A DNA stretch of 64,000 nucleotides from Sphingomonas sp. BK580 (GTDB lineage Bacteria; Pseudomonadota; Alphaproteobacteria; Sphingomonadales; Sphingomonadaceae), in NCBI RefSeq assembly GCF_014194975.1, contig NZ_JACIAY010000004.1, forward strand, positions 248,001-312,000, read 5' to 3'. The notes under the pieces are model-generated. The model saw only the letters and a list, made by a program, of their open reading frames with translations, searched no databases and was not told the DNA's origin. Shown piece by piece: positions 53,676 through 63,077 of this stretch; position 1 is the stretch's first letter; the number at the start of each line of letters is the position of its first letter. Both the position numbers and the translations under genes were made by a program.

Positions 53676-55682
53676 GTGCAGATGGTGACGGACGCCGGAG
53701 TCGAGTTGACCGGCGCGTCGGTCGGCGCCTTCTTCCACAACGTGCTCGACGAGAGCGGCGAGCGTCTTCACCTCTTCACGCTGACCGGCGCGGCGCGGGA
53801 TGATTTCGCGCGATTGGGCAGGCCGCGCGGCACCCGCGTGCTCGAGCCCTTGTTTCGGAACGAGATTATCCGATCCGACGATATCACCGCGGACCCGCGT
53901 TATGGCCTGAACGCGCCCTACGCGGGCATGCCGCCGGGGCATCCCGTGATCACCAGCTACCTCGCCGTCCCCGTCGTCTCCCGCGGCGGGGCGGTGCTGG
54001 GCGGTCTGCTGTTCGGTCACCCGCGCGCCGGCTGCTTCACGCAGCGGCACGAGGAGCTGATCGCCGGGCTGGCGGCGCAGGCCGCGGTCGCGATCGAGAA
54101 CGCCAGACTGCTCGCGACGGTACAGGCCGCCAACGACACGCTCGAACAGCGCATCGTCGAGCGCACGGCCGAGCGCGACCGCGCCTGGCGCCTGTCACGC
54201 GACCTGCTCGTCACCGTCGCGGCGGATGGGACGCTGCGCTCGGTGAGCCCCGCCTGGACGACGATCCTCGGTCACGCCGTGCAGGACGTGGTCGGCCGCA
54301 ACTTCCTCGATTTCGTCCTGCCCGACGATGTGACAGCGACGCGCGAGGCGTTCGCCGCCGCGCTGACCGGGGCCGAGATCCCCGTCGTCGAGAACCGCTA
54401 CCTGGCGAAGGACGGATCGATCCGGTGGCTCTCATGGCTGACCGCCGCGGACGGTGACATGGTGTATGGCTCCGGGCGCGACATCACAGAGGCGCGCGCC
54501 AGGGAAGACACGCTGCGGCGGACCGAAGAGGCCCTGCGCCACAGTCAGAAGATGGAGGCCATGGGCCAGCTCACCGGCGGGGTGGCGCACGACTTCAACA
54601 ACCTGCTCACCCCGATCCTGGGCAGCCTTGACCTGGTACGACGCAAGCTCGCCGACGGCGATCGCAGCGCGCGGCTGCTCGACGGCGCGATCCAGTCGGC
54701 GGAACGCGCGCGCACCCTCGTGCAGCGCCTGCTCGCTTTCGCACGCCGGCAGCCGCTGCAACCCAACGCCGTCGATCTGGTCGCGATGACGCGCGACATG
54801 TCGTCGCTCCTCTCGACGACGCTCGGCCCGCAGGTGCGGCTCGTCATCGAGACGCAGGAAGACCTGCCGCCCGCGATGGCGGACCGGAACCAGCTGGAGA
54901 TGGCGCTGCTCAACCTGGCGGTGAACGCGCGCGACGCGATGCCCGAGGGCGGGACCGTGCGGATCGGCATCAGCCAGAAGCTGGTGCTCGACGGGACCGG
55001 GGCCGTCCCGCCCGGCGCCTATCTCGGCCTGAGCGTGGCCGACACCGGCATCGGCATGGACCAGGAGACGCGGACCCGCGCGATCGAGCCGTTCTTCTCG
55101 ACCAAGGGGCTCGGGCGCGGCAGCGGACTGGGCCTGTCGATGGTACATGGCCTGGCGAGCCAGCTCGGCGGCACGTTCCAGCTCGAGAGCGCGCTCGGTG
55201 CGGGGACCAAGGCGGAGCTATGGCTGCCGGTCAGCAGCGCGTCGGCGGTCACGACGAGAGCGGAGGACGCCACGCCGGTCTCCGTCGTCGTCGGGCGTGT
55301 GCTGCTGGTGGACGACGAGGACGTCGTCCGGGTCGCGGCGGCTCAGATGTTGCAGGATCTCGGATATGAGGTGTTCGAGGCCGACAGCGGCGCGGCGGCG
55401 ACGCGGATGGTCGCGAACGGCTGGCAGCCCGACCTGCTCGTCTCGGATCACATGATGCCCGGCATGACCGGGACCGCGCTGGCGCGTCAGCTGCGCGCGC
55501 TGCTGCCCGGACTGGGGGTGCTCATCGTCTCAGGCTACGCCGACGTCGAGACGCTCTCGCCCGATCTCGCCCATCTGCCCAAGCCTTTCCGCCAGGACGA
55601 TCTGGCTCAGGCGCTCGCCGACCCGAAAGTGTTCAGCGGTACCGTGCAACGCCTGCCCAACCCGCCCCAGTCGAGCCGATGA
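53676..55682 (+). CDS. GAF-PAS hybrid histidine kinase with receiver domain (3' part of split gene)
   Basis: 668 residues if read from the GTG at 53676. Domains: GAF (about 1-145: VELTGASVGAFFHNVLDESG, ITSYLAVPVVSRGGAVLGGL), PAS (about 170-285: VTVAADGTLRSVSPAWTTIL) and HisKA (KMEAMGQLTGGVAHDFNNLL, phospho-acceptor His305). The HATPase follows (NQLEMALLNLAVNARDAMPE; SVADTGIGM; GRGSGLGLSMVHGLA), then a receiver (VLLVDDEDVV, Asp591 in LLVSDHMMPG, HLPKPFRQDD). No membrane segments. All catalytic residues are intact, so this part alone might fold and work without its first PAS domain. Without the frameshift the whole protein would be about 818 residues. Confidence 0.88.
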   Translation: MQMVTDAGVELTGASVGAFFHNVLDESGERLHLFTLTGAARDDFARLGRPRGTRVLEPLFRNEIIRSDDITADPRYGLNAPYAGMPPGHPVITSYLAVPVVSRGGAVLGGLLFGHPRAGCFTQRHEELIAGLAAQAAVAIENARLLATVQAANDTLEQRIVERTAERDRAWRLSRDLLVTVAADGTLRSVSPAWTTILGHAVQDVVGRNFLDFVLPDDVTATREAFAAALTGAEIPVVENRYLAKDGSIRWLSWLTAADGDMVYGSGRDITEARAREDTLRRTEEALRHSQKMEAMGQLTGGVAHDFNNLLTPILGSLDLVRRKLADGDRSARLLDGAIQSAERARTLVQRLLAFARRQPLQPNAVDLVAMTRDMSSLLSTTLGPQVRLVIETQEDLPPAMADRNQLEMALLNLAVNARDAMPEGGTVRIGISQKLVLDGTGAVPPGAYLGLSVADTGIGMDQETRTRAIEPFFSTKGLGRGSGLGLSMVHGLASQLGGTFQLESALGAGTKAELWLPVSSASAVTTRAEDATPVSVVVGRVLLVDDEDVVRVAAAQMLQDLGYEVFEADSGAAATRMVANGWQPDLLVSDHMMPGMTGTALARQLRALLPGLGVLIVSGYADVETLSPDLAHLPKPFRQDDLAQALADPKVFSGTVQRLPNPPQSSR

Positions 55683-55745
55683 CCGGCCGAGACTCGCCGG
55701 GCCGCTGCCCCCGCGCTACCGACGTCGGCGCCACGGCCGCATCGA

Positions 55746-58232
55746 TCAGAAGGTCGCGTCGATCCCCAGCCGTAGCGTGCGCGGCCGCAGCGGCGTCACC
55801 TGCTCGCGGCCCGTCACGAATGGCGTACCGAGCGCGAAACGGTTGCCTCGCGCGTCCGTCAGGTTGGTGACGCCCAGGGTGAGCCCCACCGCGCCGAACG
55901 AGACGCGCGCGGTAACCCCGCTGTCGACATAATCGCCCTGCGCCTGCCCGAGGACGGGACCGACACCGAGCCGCGAGCGGCCGACGTAGCGGGCCCAGCC
56001 GTCGAGCTTGAGCGCGCGTGCGCCGACCTGCGTCTCGAAGCTCGCGCCGAGCCGGGCGGTGATCCGCGCGATGTTCGGGATCTGCCGGAGCCGCGCCAGT
56101 ATCTGCGTGCGCGCGGCGGCGGCGTCCGACACGACTCCGGCGGTGAGCGCGCGCACGAGATCGGCGGAGGGCTCGTCGATCACGCTGTCGTTGAACGTCG
56201 CTGCCGCCTCGACCCGCAGCCCTGCCAGCGGCACGGCGCCGGCGGTCGCCTCGACCGTCCACAGCCGGCCGTCGCCGACATTGGCGGTCGTCGGCAAGCC
56301 CGAGGGATCGATGAAGTCGGCCTGGATGTCGCGCCACGACGTGCGCGCCACCGTCAGCGCGAGGTCGGCGCGGTCGCGGCGCGGGCGTCCGGTGCGCAGC
56401 CCGGCCTCGATCGTGGCGACGCGGTCGTCGCGGAAGCGGCGGACGTAATCGCCGTCGATCGCGATCCCACCGGGGCGAAACCCCTGCTGGTAGCGAAGGA
56501 ACAGGTTGGTGTGCGGCGCGAGATCGATCAGCGCCGAGGCGGCAGGCAGGGCGATCGTCTGCCGTCGTCGCGCCGAGGTGGCGCGCGCGGCCGCGAGCGC
56601 GAACGGCGCGACGTCCTCGCCCGCGCCACTGAGCGCGGTGCGGGTGATCCGCAGCCCCGCGGAGGTCAGCAGGCCGGGCAGCAGCCGCACGCCGGCCTCG
56701 CCGTACAGCGTCGTCTCATCGATCCGGTTGGTGACGCCGGTGGTCGGTGCGAGCGAGTCGGGTGCGCCGAACAGCCGCCGCAATCGCGTATCGTTGCGCA
56801 CGTAGCTGAACCCGGCGAGCCAGCCCGAGCCGTCCGGCGCCGACTGCCACAGCCGCGTCTCGTTGGCGGCCATGCGCGTGCGATTGGCCTGAGCGAAGAG
56901 CTGCGGCGGACCGCCGGCCGTCGTGGCGTCGTAGCGCTCCGTGAGGTCATGCGCGGTCGCGCCGGAGGTCGAGCGCAGCCGCACTCGGCCGAGATGTCCC
57001 GACACGACCAGCTGTGCCTGCGCGAAGTCGGCGCTGAAGCCCTCGGTCACCGCGGCGTCGCGCGTCAGCGGCGGCGCGTCGCGATCGGCATATTGGCTGT
57101 CCGCCCCGCGGATCCGCTGACCGACCGCGATCACCTCGGCGCTCCAGGCATCGCCGAGCCGCAGCAGCGCCGCGGCGCGACCGCCGTAGATGCGCGTCGC
57201 ATTGACGTCGGTGCGGTCCAGCGCGGGCTTGTCGATGTAGCCGCCCTCCCGAGTCGCGGTGCCGACCAGCCGCACGCCGAGCCGGTCGTCCACGACCGGC
57301 AGGTTGAGCATCGCCTGCGCGTCGCTGCTGCCGGCGCCGTGCGCGGTCAGCGCGCCGCCCAGGGTGGTGCCGCCGTAGCTCGCCGTCAGGTCGGGCTCGT
57401 TCGGCACGAGCCGGATCAGCCCGCCGAGCGAGCCGGCGCCGTACAGCGTGCCCTGCGGACCCTCGAGCACCTCGACCGCGGCGAGGTCGGCGAGGCGCAG
57501 GTCGGGGTCGGGCGCGTTGTAGCTCAGCCGCAGGTCGCCGAGATACTGGCCGACGGTCGCCTGGGTCGGCCCGGTGAAGCTGGAATCGGCGATGCCGCGG
57601 ATGAAGAGCTTGTTCCGGCCCGCGCCGAGATAGGTGGAGGCGATGCTGGCGAGCCGGGTGGTCAGCCGGTCCGTGCCGCCGGTGCCGCCGAGGTCGAGGT
57701 CGGCGCCCTCGACGCGATGGGTGTCGCCGGCGAAGCGATCGCGCGGCGTGTCGCGCTTGCTGGCCGTGACGACCACGTCGGCGGGCGTCGCGGGCAGCGG
57801 CGGCGAGGCGATCGCGGCACGGCGCGGTCCCACCGCGGCGGCCCGCGGCAGCGGCACCAGCCGCCAACTCGCCGGGCCGAGCGGCAGGGCCCGCGCGCCG
57901 GCCACCCGCGCGATCGCGGCGAGCGCCCCGGCGCCGTCGTAGCGACCGCGCAGCGCGGGCACGCGGCGGTGCCACAGCGCCTGATCTGATACCACGACGC
58001 TCAGCCGCGCGGCCCGGCCGAGTGCGATGACCTGTCGCCCCAGCGTCGTGGCGGGCAGGTCGAGCGCGATCGTCTCCGCCGACACAGGCGTAGCCGTCAG
58101 TGCCAGCGCGACGCCCGCCGAAGGCAGTCGCATCGCCACCGCGATCCAGCGCCAGAGCCATGGGCGGGCGCGGCGCGGCGGCGCGCCCGCCCGACAGGCG
58201 TGAGCGCGCCGATCGTTCCTGGGTGCGCTCAC
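55746..58232 (-). CDS. TonB-dependent receptor with STN signalling domain (FecA-like)
   Basis: An 828-residue outer-membrane receptor. A signal sequence (LPSAGVALALTATPVSA) is followed by an STN domain (about 53-105: IALDLPATTLGRQVIALGRA), which contacts FecR-type anti-sigma factors. A TonB-box-like stretch (ADVVVTASK), the plug (NKLFIRGIADSSFTGPTQAT; VEVLEGPQGTLYGAGSLGGL) and the 22-strand barrel, ending LRPRTLRLGIDATF, follow. The ligand is unknown; siderophores or other large nutrients are usual. It starts at GTG overlapping the FecR stop (GTGA); an ATG at residue 34 is possible. Confidence 0.92.
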   Translation of the reverse strand: MSAPRNDRRAHACRAGAPPRRARPWLWRWIAVAMRLPSAGVALALTATPVSAETIALDLPATTLGRQVIALGRAARLSVVVSDQALWHRRVPALRGRYDGAGALAAIARVAGARALPLGPASWRLVPLPRAAAVGPRRAAIASPPLPATPADVVVTASKRDTPRDRFAGDTHRVEGADLDLGGTGGTDRLTTRLASIASTYLGAGRNKLFIRGIADSSFTGPTQATVGQYLGDLRLSYNAPDPDLRLADLAAVEVLEGPQGTLYGAGSLGGLIRLVPNEPDLTASYGGTTLGGALTAHGAGSSDAQAMLNLPVVDDRLGVRLVGTATREGGYIDKPALDRTDVNATRIYGGRAAALLRLGDAWSAEVIAVGQRIRGADSQYADRDAPPLTRDAAVTEGFSADFAQAQLVVSGHLGRVRLRSTSGATAHDLTERYDATTAGGPPQLFAQANRTRMAANETRLWQSAPDGSGWLAGFSYVRNDTRLRRLFGAPDSLAPTTGVTNRIDETTLYGEAGVRLLPGLLTSAGLRITRTALSGAGEDVAPFALAAARATSARRRQTIALPAASALIDLAPHTNLFLRYQQGFRPGGIAIDGDYVRRFRDDRVATIEAGLRTGRPRRDRADLALTVARTSWRDIQADFIDPSGLPTTANVGDGRLWTVEATAGAVPLAGLRVEAAATFNDSVIDEPSADLVRALTAGVVSDAAAARTQILARLRQIPNIARITARLGASFETQVGARALKLDGWARYVGRSRLGVGPVLGQAQGDYVDSGVTARVSFGAVGLTLGVTNLTDARGNRFALGTPFVTGREQVTPLRPRTLRLGIDATF

Positions 58233-59155
58233 TCGCGCGGCTCCAGTGTCCAGCCTCCCGCGTCGGTGCGGACCCGGACGTCGAGGAGCGCGCCGAGCGT
58301 CACCGGATCGGCGCGTAACGCGGTGAGATCGAGCGTGCCGCGGAAGGGGCGCCGCGCCAGCGCAGGCGCGACCCGCACCGGGCGGCCGAGCTGGCGCGAG
58401 AGATCCGCTGCGACCTCGTCCAGCGCCGCGCCGTCATAGGCGAGGCGGCCGTCACGCCATGCGCCGACGTCCGCCGCCGCGATCCTGCCCTCGACGAGGC
58501 GATCGCCCTCGGCGGTCGCGGTCTCGCCGGGGTCAAGCCGCAGCGCGGCGCCCTCGGGATCGACCAGCACGGCGCCTTCCGCCACGGCGACGCGGGTCAC
58601 GATTCCGGTGCGCTTGACGTCGAAGACGGTGCCGATGTCGGTGAGGGCGAGCCCACCGGCACGCACGCGGAACGGGCGGGCGGGATCGTGGCGGACGCGG
58701 AACAGCGCCTCGCCGCGCTCGACCGTGGCGCGCCGGGCGTCGGCGCGGTCGAGCACGACCAGCGAGGCACCCGCGAGCACGAGGCTGCTGCCCTCGCCGA
58801 GCGCGACCTCGCGCTGCTCACCCGCGCGCGTCTCGACCTCGTAGGGGCGGGCACGCTCGGGCAGGAGCGTGATACTCAGCGCCCCGACGAGCGCTGCCGC
58901 GGCGGCGAGGCCGGCCCAGCGGAACCGGCGCGTTGTCCCCGATCCGCGCCGGGGTGGCGGCGTCGCGGGCACGGCGCCGGGCGGCAGCTGCGCGACGGCG
59001 CTTTCCGCGTCGGCCAGCGCCGCGACCGCCGCGTCGTAGCGCGCGGCATGGACGGGATCGGCCTCGAGCCAAGCGGTGAAATTCTCCCAGTCGGTGAAGT
59101 CGCGGTCGGCCACCCGCGCCGCCCAGTCCAGCGCCTGCTCGTCGATAGCGGTCAT
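58229..59155 (-). CDS. FecR-family anti-sigma factor
   Basis: About 308 residues. The cytosolic N-terminus (DEQALDWAARVADRDFTDWE, FTAWLEADPVHAARYDAAVA) is the DUF4880 sigma-binding region; one membrane segment (WAGLAAAAALVGALSITLLP) follows. The periplasmic FecR domain comes next (VETRAGEQREVALGEGSSLV, ALTDIGTVFDVKRTGIVTRV), with a C-terminal STN-like part. It receives the signal from the adjacent receptor and controls the sigma factor. The ATG overlaps the sigma gene stop by 4 bp. Confidence 0.92.
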   Translation of the reverse strand: MTAIDEQALDWAARVADRDFTDWENFTAWLEADPVHAARYDAAVAALADAESAVAQLPPGAVPATPPPRRGSGTTRRFRWAGLAAAAALVGALSITLLPERARPYEVETRAGEQREVALGEGSSLVLAGASLVVLDRADARRATVERGEALFRVRHDPARPFRVRAGGLALTDIGTVFDVKRTGIVTRVAVAEGAVLVDPEGAALRLDPGETATAEGDRLVEGRIAAADVGAWRDGRLAYDGAALDEVAADLSRQLGRPVRVAPALARRPFRGTLDLTALRADPVTLGALLDVRVRTDAGGWTLEPRE

Positions 59156-59640
59156 GTTTCGTCCTTCAGGGCGACGAGCGCGCGGCACGCCGCGCGCAGG
59201 TCCGCCTCAACGGTGCTGAGGCTGACGCCGAGTTCGGCGGCGATCTGCCGCTGTGGCACGCCGTCGAGCCGCGCCCGACGGAACACCGTCGCGCGGCGCT
59301 CGCCGAGCCCGGCGAGCACCTGCGCGACGCGCGCCACCTCCTGCCGCGCGGCGACGACGCGCTCGCTCGTGGCGGCTTCACCCGCGCTCACCTCGCTCCA
59401 CGCATGGTCGCGCGCCTGCGCCTGCGTGCGCGAGCGGTGACGATCGATCATCAGCGTGTCGGCGGCGCGGAACAGATAGGAGAGCGGGTTGTCGATCGGC
59501 CCGCTCGGCCGCGCCGAGACCTTGATCCACAGGTCGTGCAACAGGTCCTCCGCCGCGTCGCCCGCCCCGCGCGCGACGAGGAAGCGGACCAGCCGGTCGC
59601 GGTTCTCGAGGTAGACGGCTTCGAGCCCGGTCGGGGGCAT
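59152..59640 (-). CDS. ECF sigma factor, FecI-like
   Basis: 162 residues. Region 2 is YLENRDRLVRFLVARGAGDA, AEDLLHDLWIKVSA and NPLSYLFRAADTLMIDRHRS; region 4 is AGLGERRATVFRRARLDGVP, QRQIAAELGVSLSTVEADLR. It should direct transcription of the receptor operon when released by FecR. The ATG begins MPPTGLEAVY; the frame upstream is antisense to nothing known but Arg-rich and crosses a hairpin, so I excluded it. Order sigma, anti-sigma, receptor with overlaps of 4 bp each. Confidence 0.92.
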   Translation of the reverse strand: MPPTGLEAVYLENRDRLVRFLVARGAGDAAEDLLHDLWIKVSARPSGPIDNPLSYLFRAADTLMIDRHRSRTQAQARDHAWSEVSAGEAATSERVVAARQEVARVAQVLAGLGERRATVFRRARLDGVPQRQIAAELGVSLSTVEADLRAACRALVALKDET

Positions 59641-59703
59641 GGGTCTCACTGACTGTGGTCGCGGGAACAGCACGTCCCTAGCCGCCGCGACGCGAAGAGA
59701 GAA

Positions 59704-59737
59704 GGAGCTCCACCCGCTAGGGGACGGGTGGAGCTCC
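59704..59737. terminator. Hairpin between the autotransporter and sigma factor genes
   Basis: A perfect 13-bp stem, GGAGCTCCACCCG/CGGGTGGAGCTCC, with an eight-base loop. On the minus strand it lies 41 bp after the autotransporter stop and is followed by TTCTCTC, so it is a plausible terminator that insulates the FecI operon from the gene upstream. Confidence 0.75.
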
Positions 59738-59777
59738 GGTAGTCCGCACGTGAGGGGGGCATGCACGTGCGGTTCGC

Positions 59778-62700
59778 CTAGAAGGCGAACTGCAGGGCGG
59801 CGCGCGCGGAGAGCGCGACGTCGCCGAAGCGGCGCTCGGCGGCGGCTTCGCCGCTGAGCCGGACCTCGCTGGTCCCGGTCACGGCGCGCGCCTTGGCGAC
59901 CCAGCCGCCGTCGCGCGCCTCGGGGTCGAGCGTGAACGCCTTGCCGTTGGCGAAGCTGGCGGTGGTGCTGCCGATCGAGCCGGCGACGGGCTCGCGCCAG
60001 CCGCCCTCGAGCTCGAGCCGGGTCCACTGGTCGTAGCGGTTCGAGCCGCCGATGTTCAGGCCGGCGGCGAGGCTGCCGGTCAGCGCCAGCTCGTCGCTGG
60101 TGCGCTCGCGCACGGCGAGGTCCGTCGCGGTGCCGCCGCCACGCTCACGATAGGCGTCCTCGTTGAGGCGGTAATAGTCGAGCGCGAGTGTCGGCCGCAG
60201 CGAGAAGCGCCCGATCAGCTGCTCGTACGCGACCGCCGCGGCGCCGGAGTAGAGCTGGGCGTTCCAGTCGGCGGTAGCGCGGCGGCTGACCGCCTCGTTG
60301 CCGATCGCGCCGTCGAAGCGCCGCACGCTGTCGAGCGAGATCCACGCCGCCGAGGCGCGCGCGCTCGCGGCGAGGCCGCCCCAATGGCCGCGCCAGTGGC
60401 CGGCGAGCTCATACTGTCTGTGATCGACGCGGTTGAGCGCCTCGCCCTCGCTGTCGCGTCCCGCCAGGTAGCTCAGCGACACGCCGATGTTGCCCATCCC
60501 GGTCTTGCGTTCGAGCCCGCCGCTGACGCCCCAGCCGTTCACGTCATAGCTGAGCGTGTCGCGGGTCGCCTTGGACGAGTCCCAGCCGAGCGGCGTGAGC
60601 CAGGCTCCCCAGCCGCCTTCCTCGGTGAAGCGGCCGCTCGGCTCCAACAGCTGGCGTGCCGCGACGCGCGAGCCGAGCGTGACGCCCTCGAAGACGCCGC
60701 CGGCGTAATTGGGCAGCATCTGGTCGACCGCGCCGCGGAACTCGCCGCCGTCGTAGATGCCGCGGATCGCGGCCGCCAGCTTGGCGTCGCCCGCCAGCGC
60801 GACATCGATCGCGTCGAACGCGCTCGCCTGCGCGCGGTTTAAGCCGAGCTCGCCGGTCGCCTTGCGCACCACGTCGACCGCGATCTGGTTGGGCAGCGTC
60901 GTCACCAGCGCGCCCTTGTAGAGGAAGGGCACGTTCTCGGTGGTGAGCGAGAGGTTGGCCGCGCCGGTCAGCGTGCCCGAGGTGAGCACGACGTAGCGGC
61001 CCGCGACGTCGCTGCCGCCGGTGACGCGCAGCGCCAGCTTGGTGTCGGCGCCGATCGTCGTCGCGCCCGCGACCTGGATGAGGTTGGCGGCGGGGTTGGC
61101 GCGGTCGAGCCCGACGCTGAGCACGGACTTGGCGCCGAGGTCCAGCGAGCCGATGCTGGTGGCGCCGGTGGGCGCGAAGGTGCCGCCCCCCGCCGCGACG
61201 CTCACCGCCGCTCCACCAGCGTTGAGCAGACGTCCGGCGAATACCCCCGTGCCCGTGATCGCCAGCCGGTCGGCGCCGCCGCCGAAGTCGGCAGTACCTG
61301 CGAACTTCGAGGTGCCGCCGATGGCGAGCGTGTCGGCACCCGCGCCGAAGGTCGCCGTCCCGGCATAACCGCTCGCGCCCGTCATGGTGAGCCGGTTGCC
61401 GCCCGCGCCGAAGGCCACGTCGCCCGCGACCGTGCCCGCGCCGATCTCGAGCAGGTCGTCGCCACCGCCGAAGCGGATCGCGCCGGTGATCGACGGCGCG
61501 GCAGCGCCGCTCGCGCCCGCCACCTGACGCACGACCGTGCCGGCAGTGGTAGCCGACAGGTCGATGGCGACGTTGCCGCTCGCGCTGCTCGCCCCGCTCG
61601 CGACGATGGCGCCGCTGTTCTCAATGAGCAGCAGCGTGCCCGAGCGATCGAGGATCGCGGTCGCGGCGGTGCCCGCGCCGGCGCGGATCGTCCCGCTGTT
61701 GCGGATCGCCGGCAGCGAGGCTCCCGCCTCGACAGACACCGCGATCGCCTGCGTCGTACCGCCGCTCGCGGCGGCATTGACGAGGCCGGTCACGCGCAGC
61801 TCGGGCGTCGTCGCGCCCGCGCCGAAGCGGATCGCCGTGGCGTTGCCGCCGCTCGCCCCCGCCTGGACGCTGCCGCCGACCGACACGCCGCCCGCGATCG
61901 TGACCGCGCCGCCCAAACCACCGATCGCGAGAGCGTTCGACGCGACGCCGGTGTAGACGCCGTCCGCGGTGACCTTGCCGTCGATCACCAGCCCCGCCGC
62001 CGGCGTCTTGCCAGCCACCGCGCCGATCGTGACGGTGCGTCCCGTCGCGCCGATCTGGAGAGCGGGAGCGCCGCCGAAGCTGACCACGTCGGCGACCTTG
62101 CCGGTGGCGTTGCCGAGCACGACGCCGCCGCCGACGTTGCCAGCCACGATCAGCGCAGATCCGCCCTGGAGCAGGTCGTCCGCGTCGAGCTTCGACGCGC
62201 CTGCAGGTGCCGTGGTGTAGCGGTAGCCGGTCGCGCCGATCAGCCCCTGCACGGTCAGGGCGCCGCCGACGTCCCCGTCGAGCCGCGCGCCCACCGCGCC
62301 CTGACCCGAGGCGGTGATCGTGCCGCCGAGCGTCACGCTGCCGCTCACCGCGTCCAGTCGCACGCCGACGGAGCGGTCGCCGACGACCGTCGTCTTGCCG
62401 TCGTGGGTGACGTTCCCGCTCGTCGCCCCGCCGAGGTAGATGCCCGCGGAATCGTTGCCCTCGACCGTGATCTCGCCGGCGTTGCCAATATTACCCGTGA
62501 AGCGGCCCGCGGTGCGAATGCCGTAGCGGCGGGCACCCTGCGCGAAGGCGCCGTCCAGATCGCCGTCCTTGTCGGTGTCGACCGGCGCGTAGGTCTCGTC
62601 GACGATCAGCTTGCCGGTGTTGGCGATGTCGCCGCGCACGTTGTCCTGCGCCAGGATCGCGGTGGCGTCGCTGGCGTCCGTGATCTGGACGAGGCCGCCG

Positions 62701-62915
62701 TTGGCGACCTTGTTGTCGCTGTCGATCGTCACGGCGACGCCACCGGTCGGAACGACGGCGCCGTTGGCGCCGATCCGCACGTCATCGCGCGCGCCGGCCT
62801 TCACGGTGGAGGTGCGCACCGGCGTGGCCTGGCGCGTGTCGATCGCGGTCTGCGCCGACGCGGCGCCGGCGACAAGCAGGGTGGACAGGCTGGTGGAGGC
62901 AAGCAGTCGACGCAC
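59778..62915 (-). CDS. Autotransporter with Gly-rich beta-helical passenger
   Basis: About 1045 residues. The start is a GTG at 62913-62915 (AGAGGGA five bases upstream) giving the signal peptide RRLLASTSLSTLLVAGAASA. The passenger (about 23-750) consists of beta-helix-like repeats. One stretch, about 540-620, has a repeating pattern: FGGGDDLLEIGAG, FGAGGNRLTMTG, FGAGADTLAIGG, FGGGADRLAITG. An acidic loop DTDKDGDLDG near 110 looks like a Ca2+ site. The C-terminal 280 residues form the autotransporter barrel (WGAWLTPLGWDSSKATRDTL, GVSGGLERKTGMGNIGVSLS), ending in ALQFAF with the terminal Phe. Likely a surface adhesin; no protease or lipase triad seen. Confidence 0.9.
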   Translation of the reverse strand: MRRLLASTSLSTLLVAGAASAQTAIDTRQATPVRTSTVKAGARDDVRIGANGAVVPTGGVAVTIDSDNKVANGGLVQITDASDATAILAQDNVRGDIANTGKLIVDETYAPVDTDKDGDLDGAFAQGARRYGIRTAGRFTGNIGNAGEITVEGNDSAGIYLGGATSGNVTHDGKTTVVGDRSVGVRLDAVSGSVTLGGTITASGQGAVGARLDGDVGGALTVQGLIGATGYRYTTAPAGASKLDADDLLQGGSALIVAGNVGGGVVLGNATGKVADVVSFGGAPALQIGATGRTVTIGAVAGKTPAAGLVIDGKVTADGVYTGVASNALAIGGLGGAVTIAGGVSVGGSVQAGASGGNATAIRFGAGATTPELRVTGLVNAAASGGTTQAIAVSVEAGASLPAIRNSGTIRAGAGTAATAILDRSGTLLLIENSGAIVASGASSASGNVAIDLSATTAGTVVRQVAGASGAAAPSITGAIRFGGGDDLLEIGAGTVAGDVAFGAGGNRLTMTGASGYAGTATFGAGADTLAIGGTSKFAGTADFGGGADRLAITGTGVFAGRLLNAGGAAVSVAAGGGTFAPTGATSIGSLDLGAKSVLSVGLDRANPAANLIQVAGATTIGADTKLALRVTGGSDVAGRYVVLTSGTLTGAANLSLTTENVPFLYKGALVTTLPNQIAVDVVRKATGELGLNRAQASAFDAIDVALAGDAKLAAAIRGIYDGGEFRGAVDQMLPNYAGGVFEGVTLGSRVAARQLLEPSGRFTEEGGWGAWLTPLGWDSSKATRDTLSYDVNGWGVSGGLERKTGMGNIGVSLSYLAGRDSEGEALNRVDHRQYELAGHWRGHWGGLAASARASAAWISLDSVRRFDGAIGNEAVSRRATADWNAQLYSGAAAVAYEQLIGRFSLRPTLALDYYRLNEDAYRERGGGTATDLAVRERTSDELALTGSLAAGLNIGGSNRYDQWTRLELEGGWREPVAGSIGSTTASFANGKAFTLDPEARDGGWVAKARAVTGTSEVRLSGEAAAERRFGDVALSARAALQFAF

Positions 62916-63077
62916 GTGAGTCCCTCTTCGTCGTGTTCTCACGGTGCACGACGGAGCAGCCCGGCCGGAACCTTGGTCGCCGCCGCACCAAGGTCGCGCG
63001 CGCTCGACTCCGTCTCGCGACGGGGATGACGGACGCGGCACGCTGCCGCGTCCGCTCCCCGCTTCAAGGAGACGATC

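Noticed and set aside
56511..57989. 492-codon plus-strand frame inside the TonB receptor gene
   Set aside because: Antisense, Arg/Gly-rich; the receptor plug and barrel motifs are on the minus strand.
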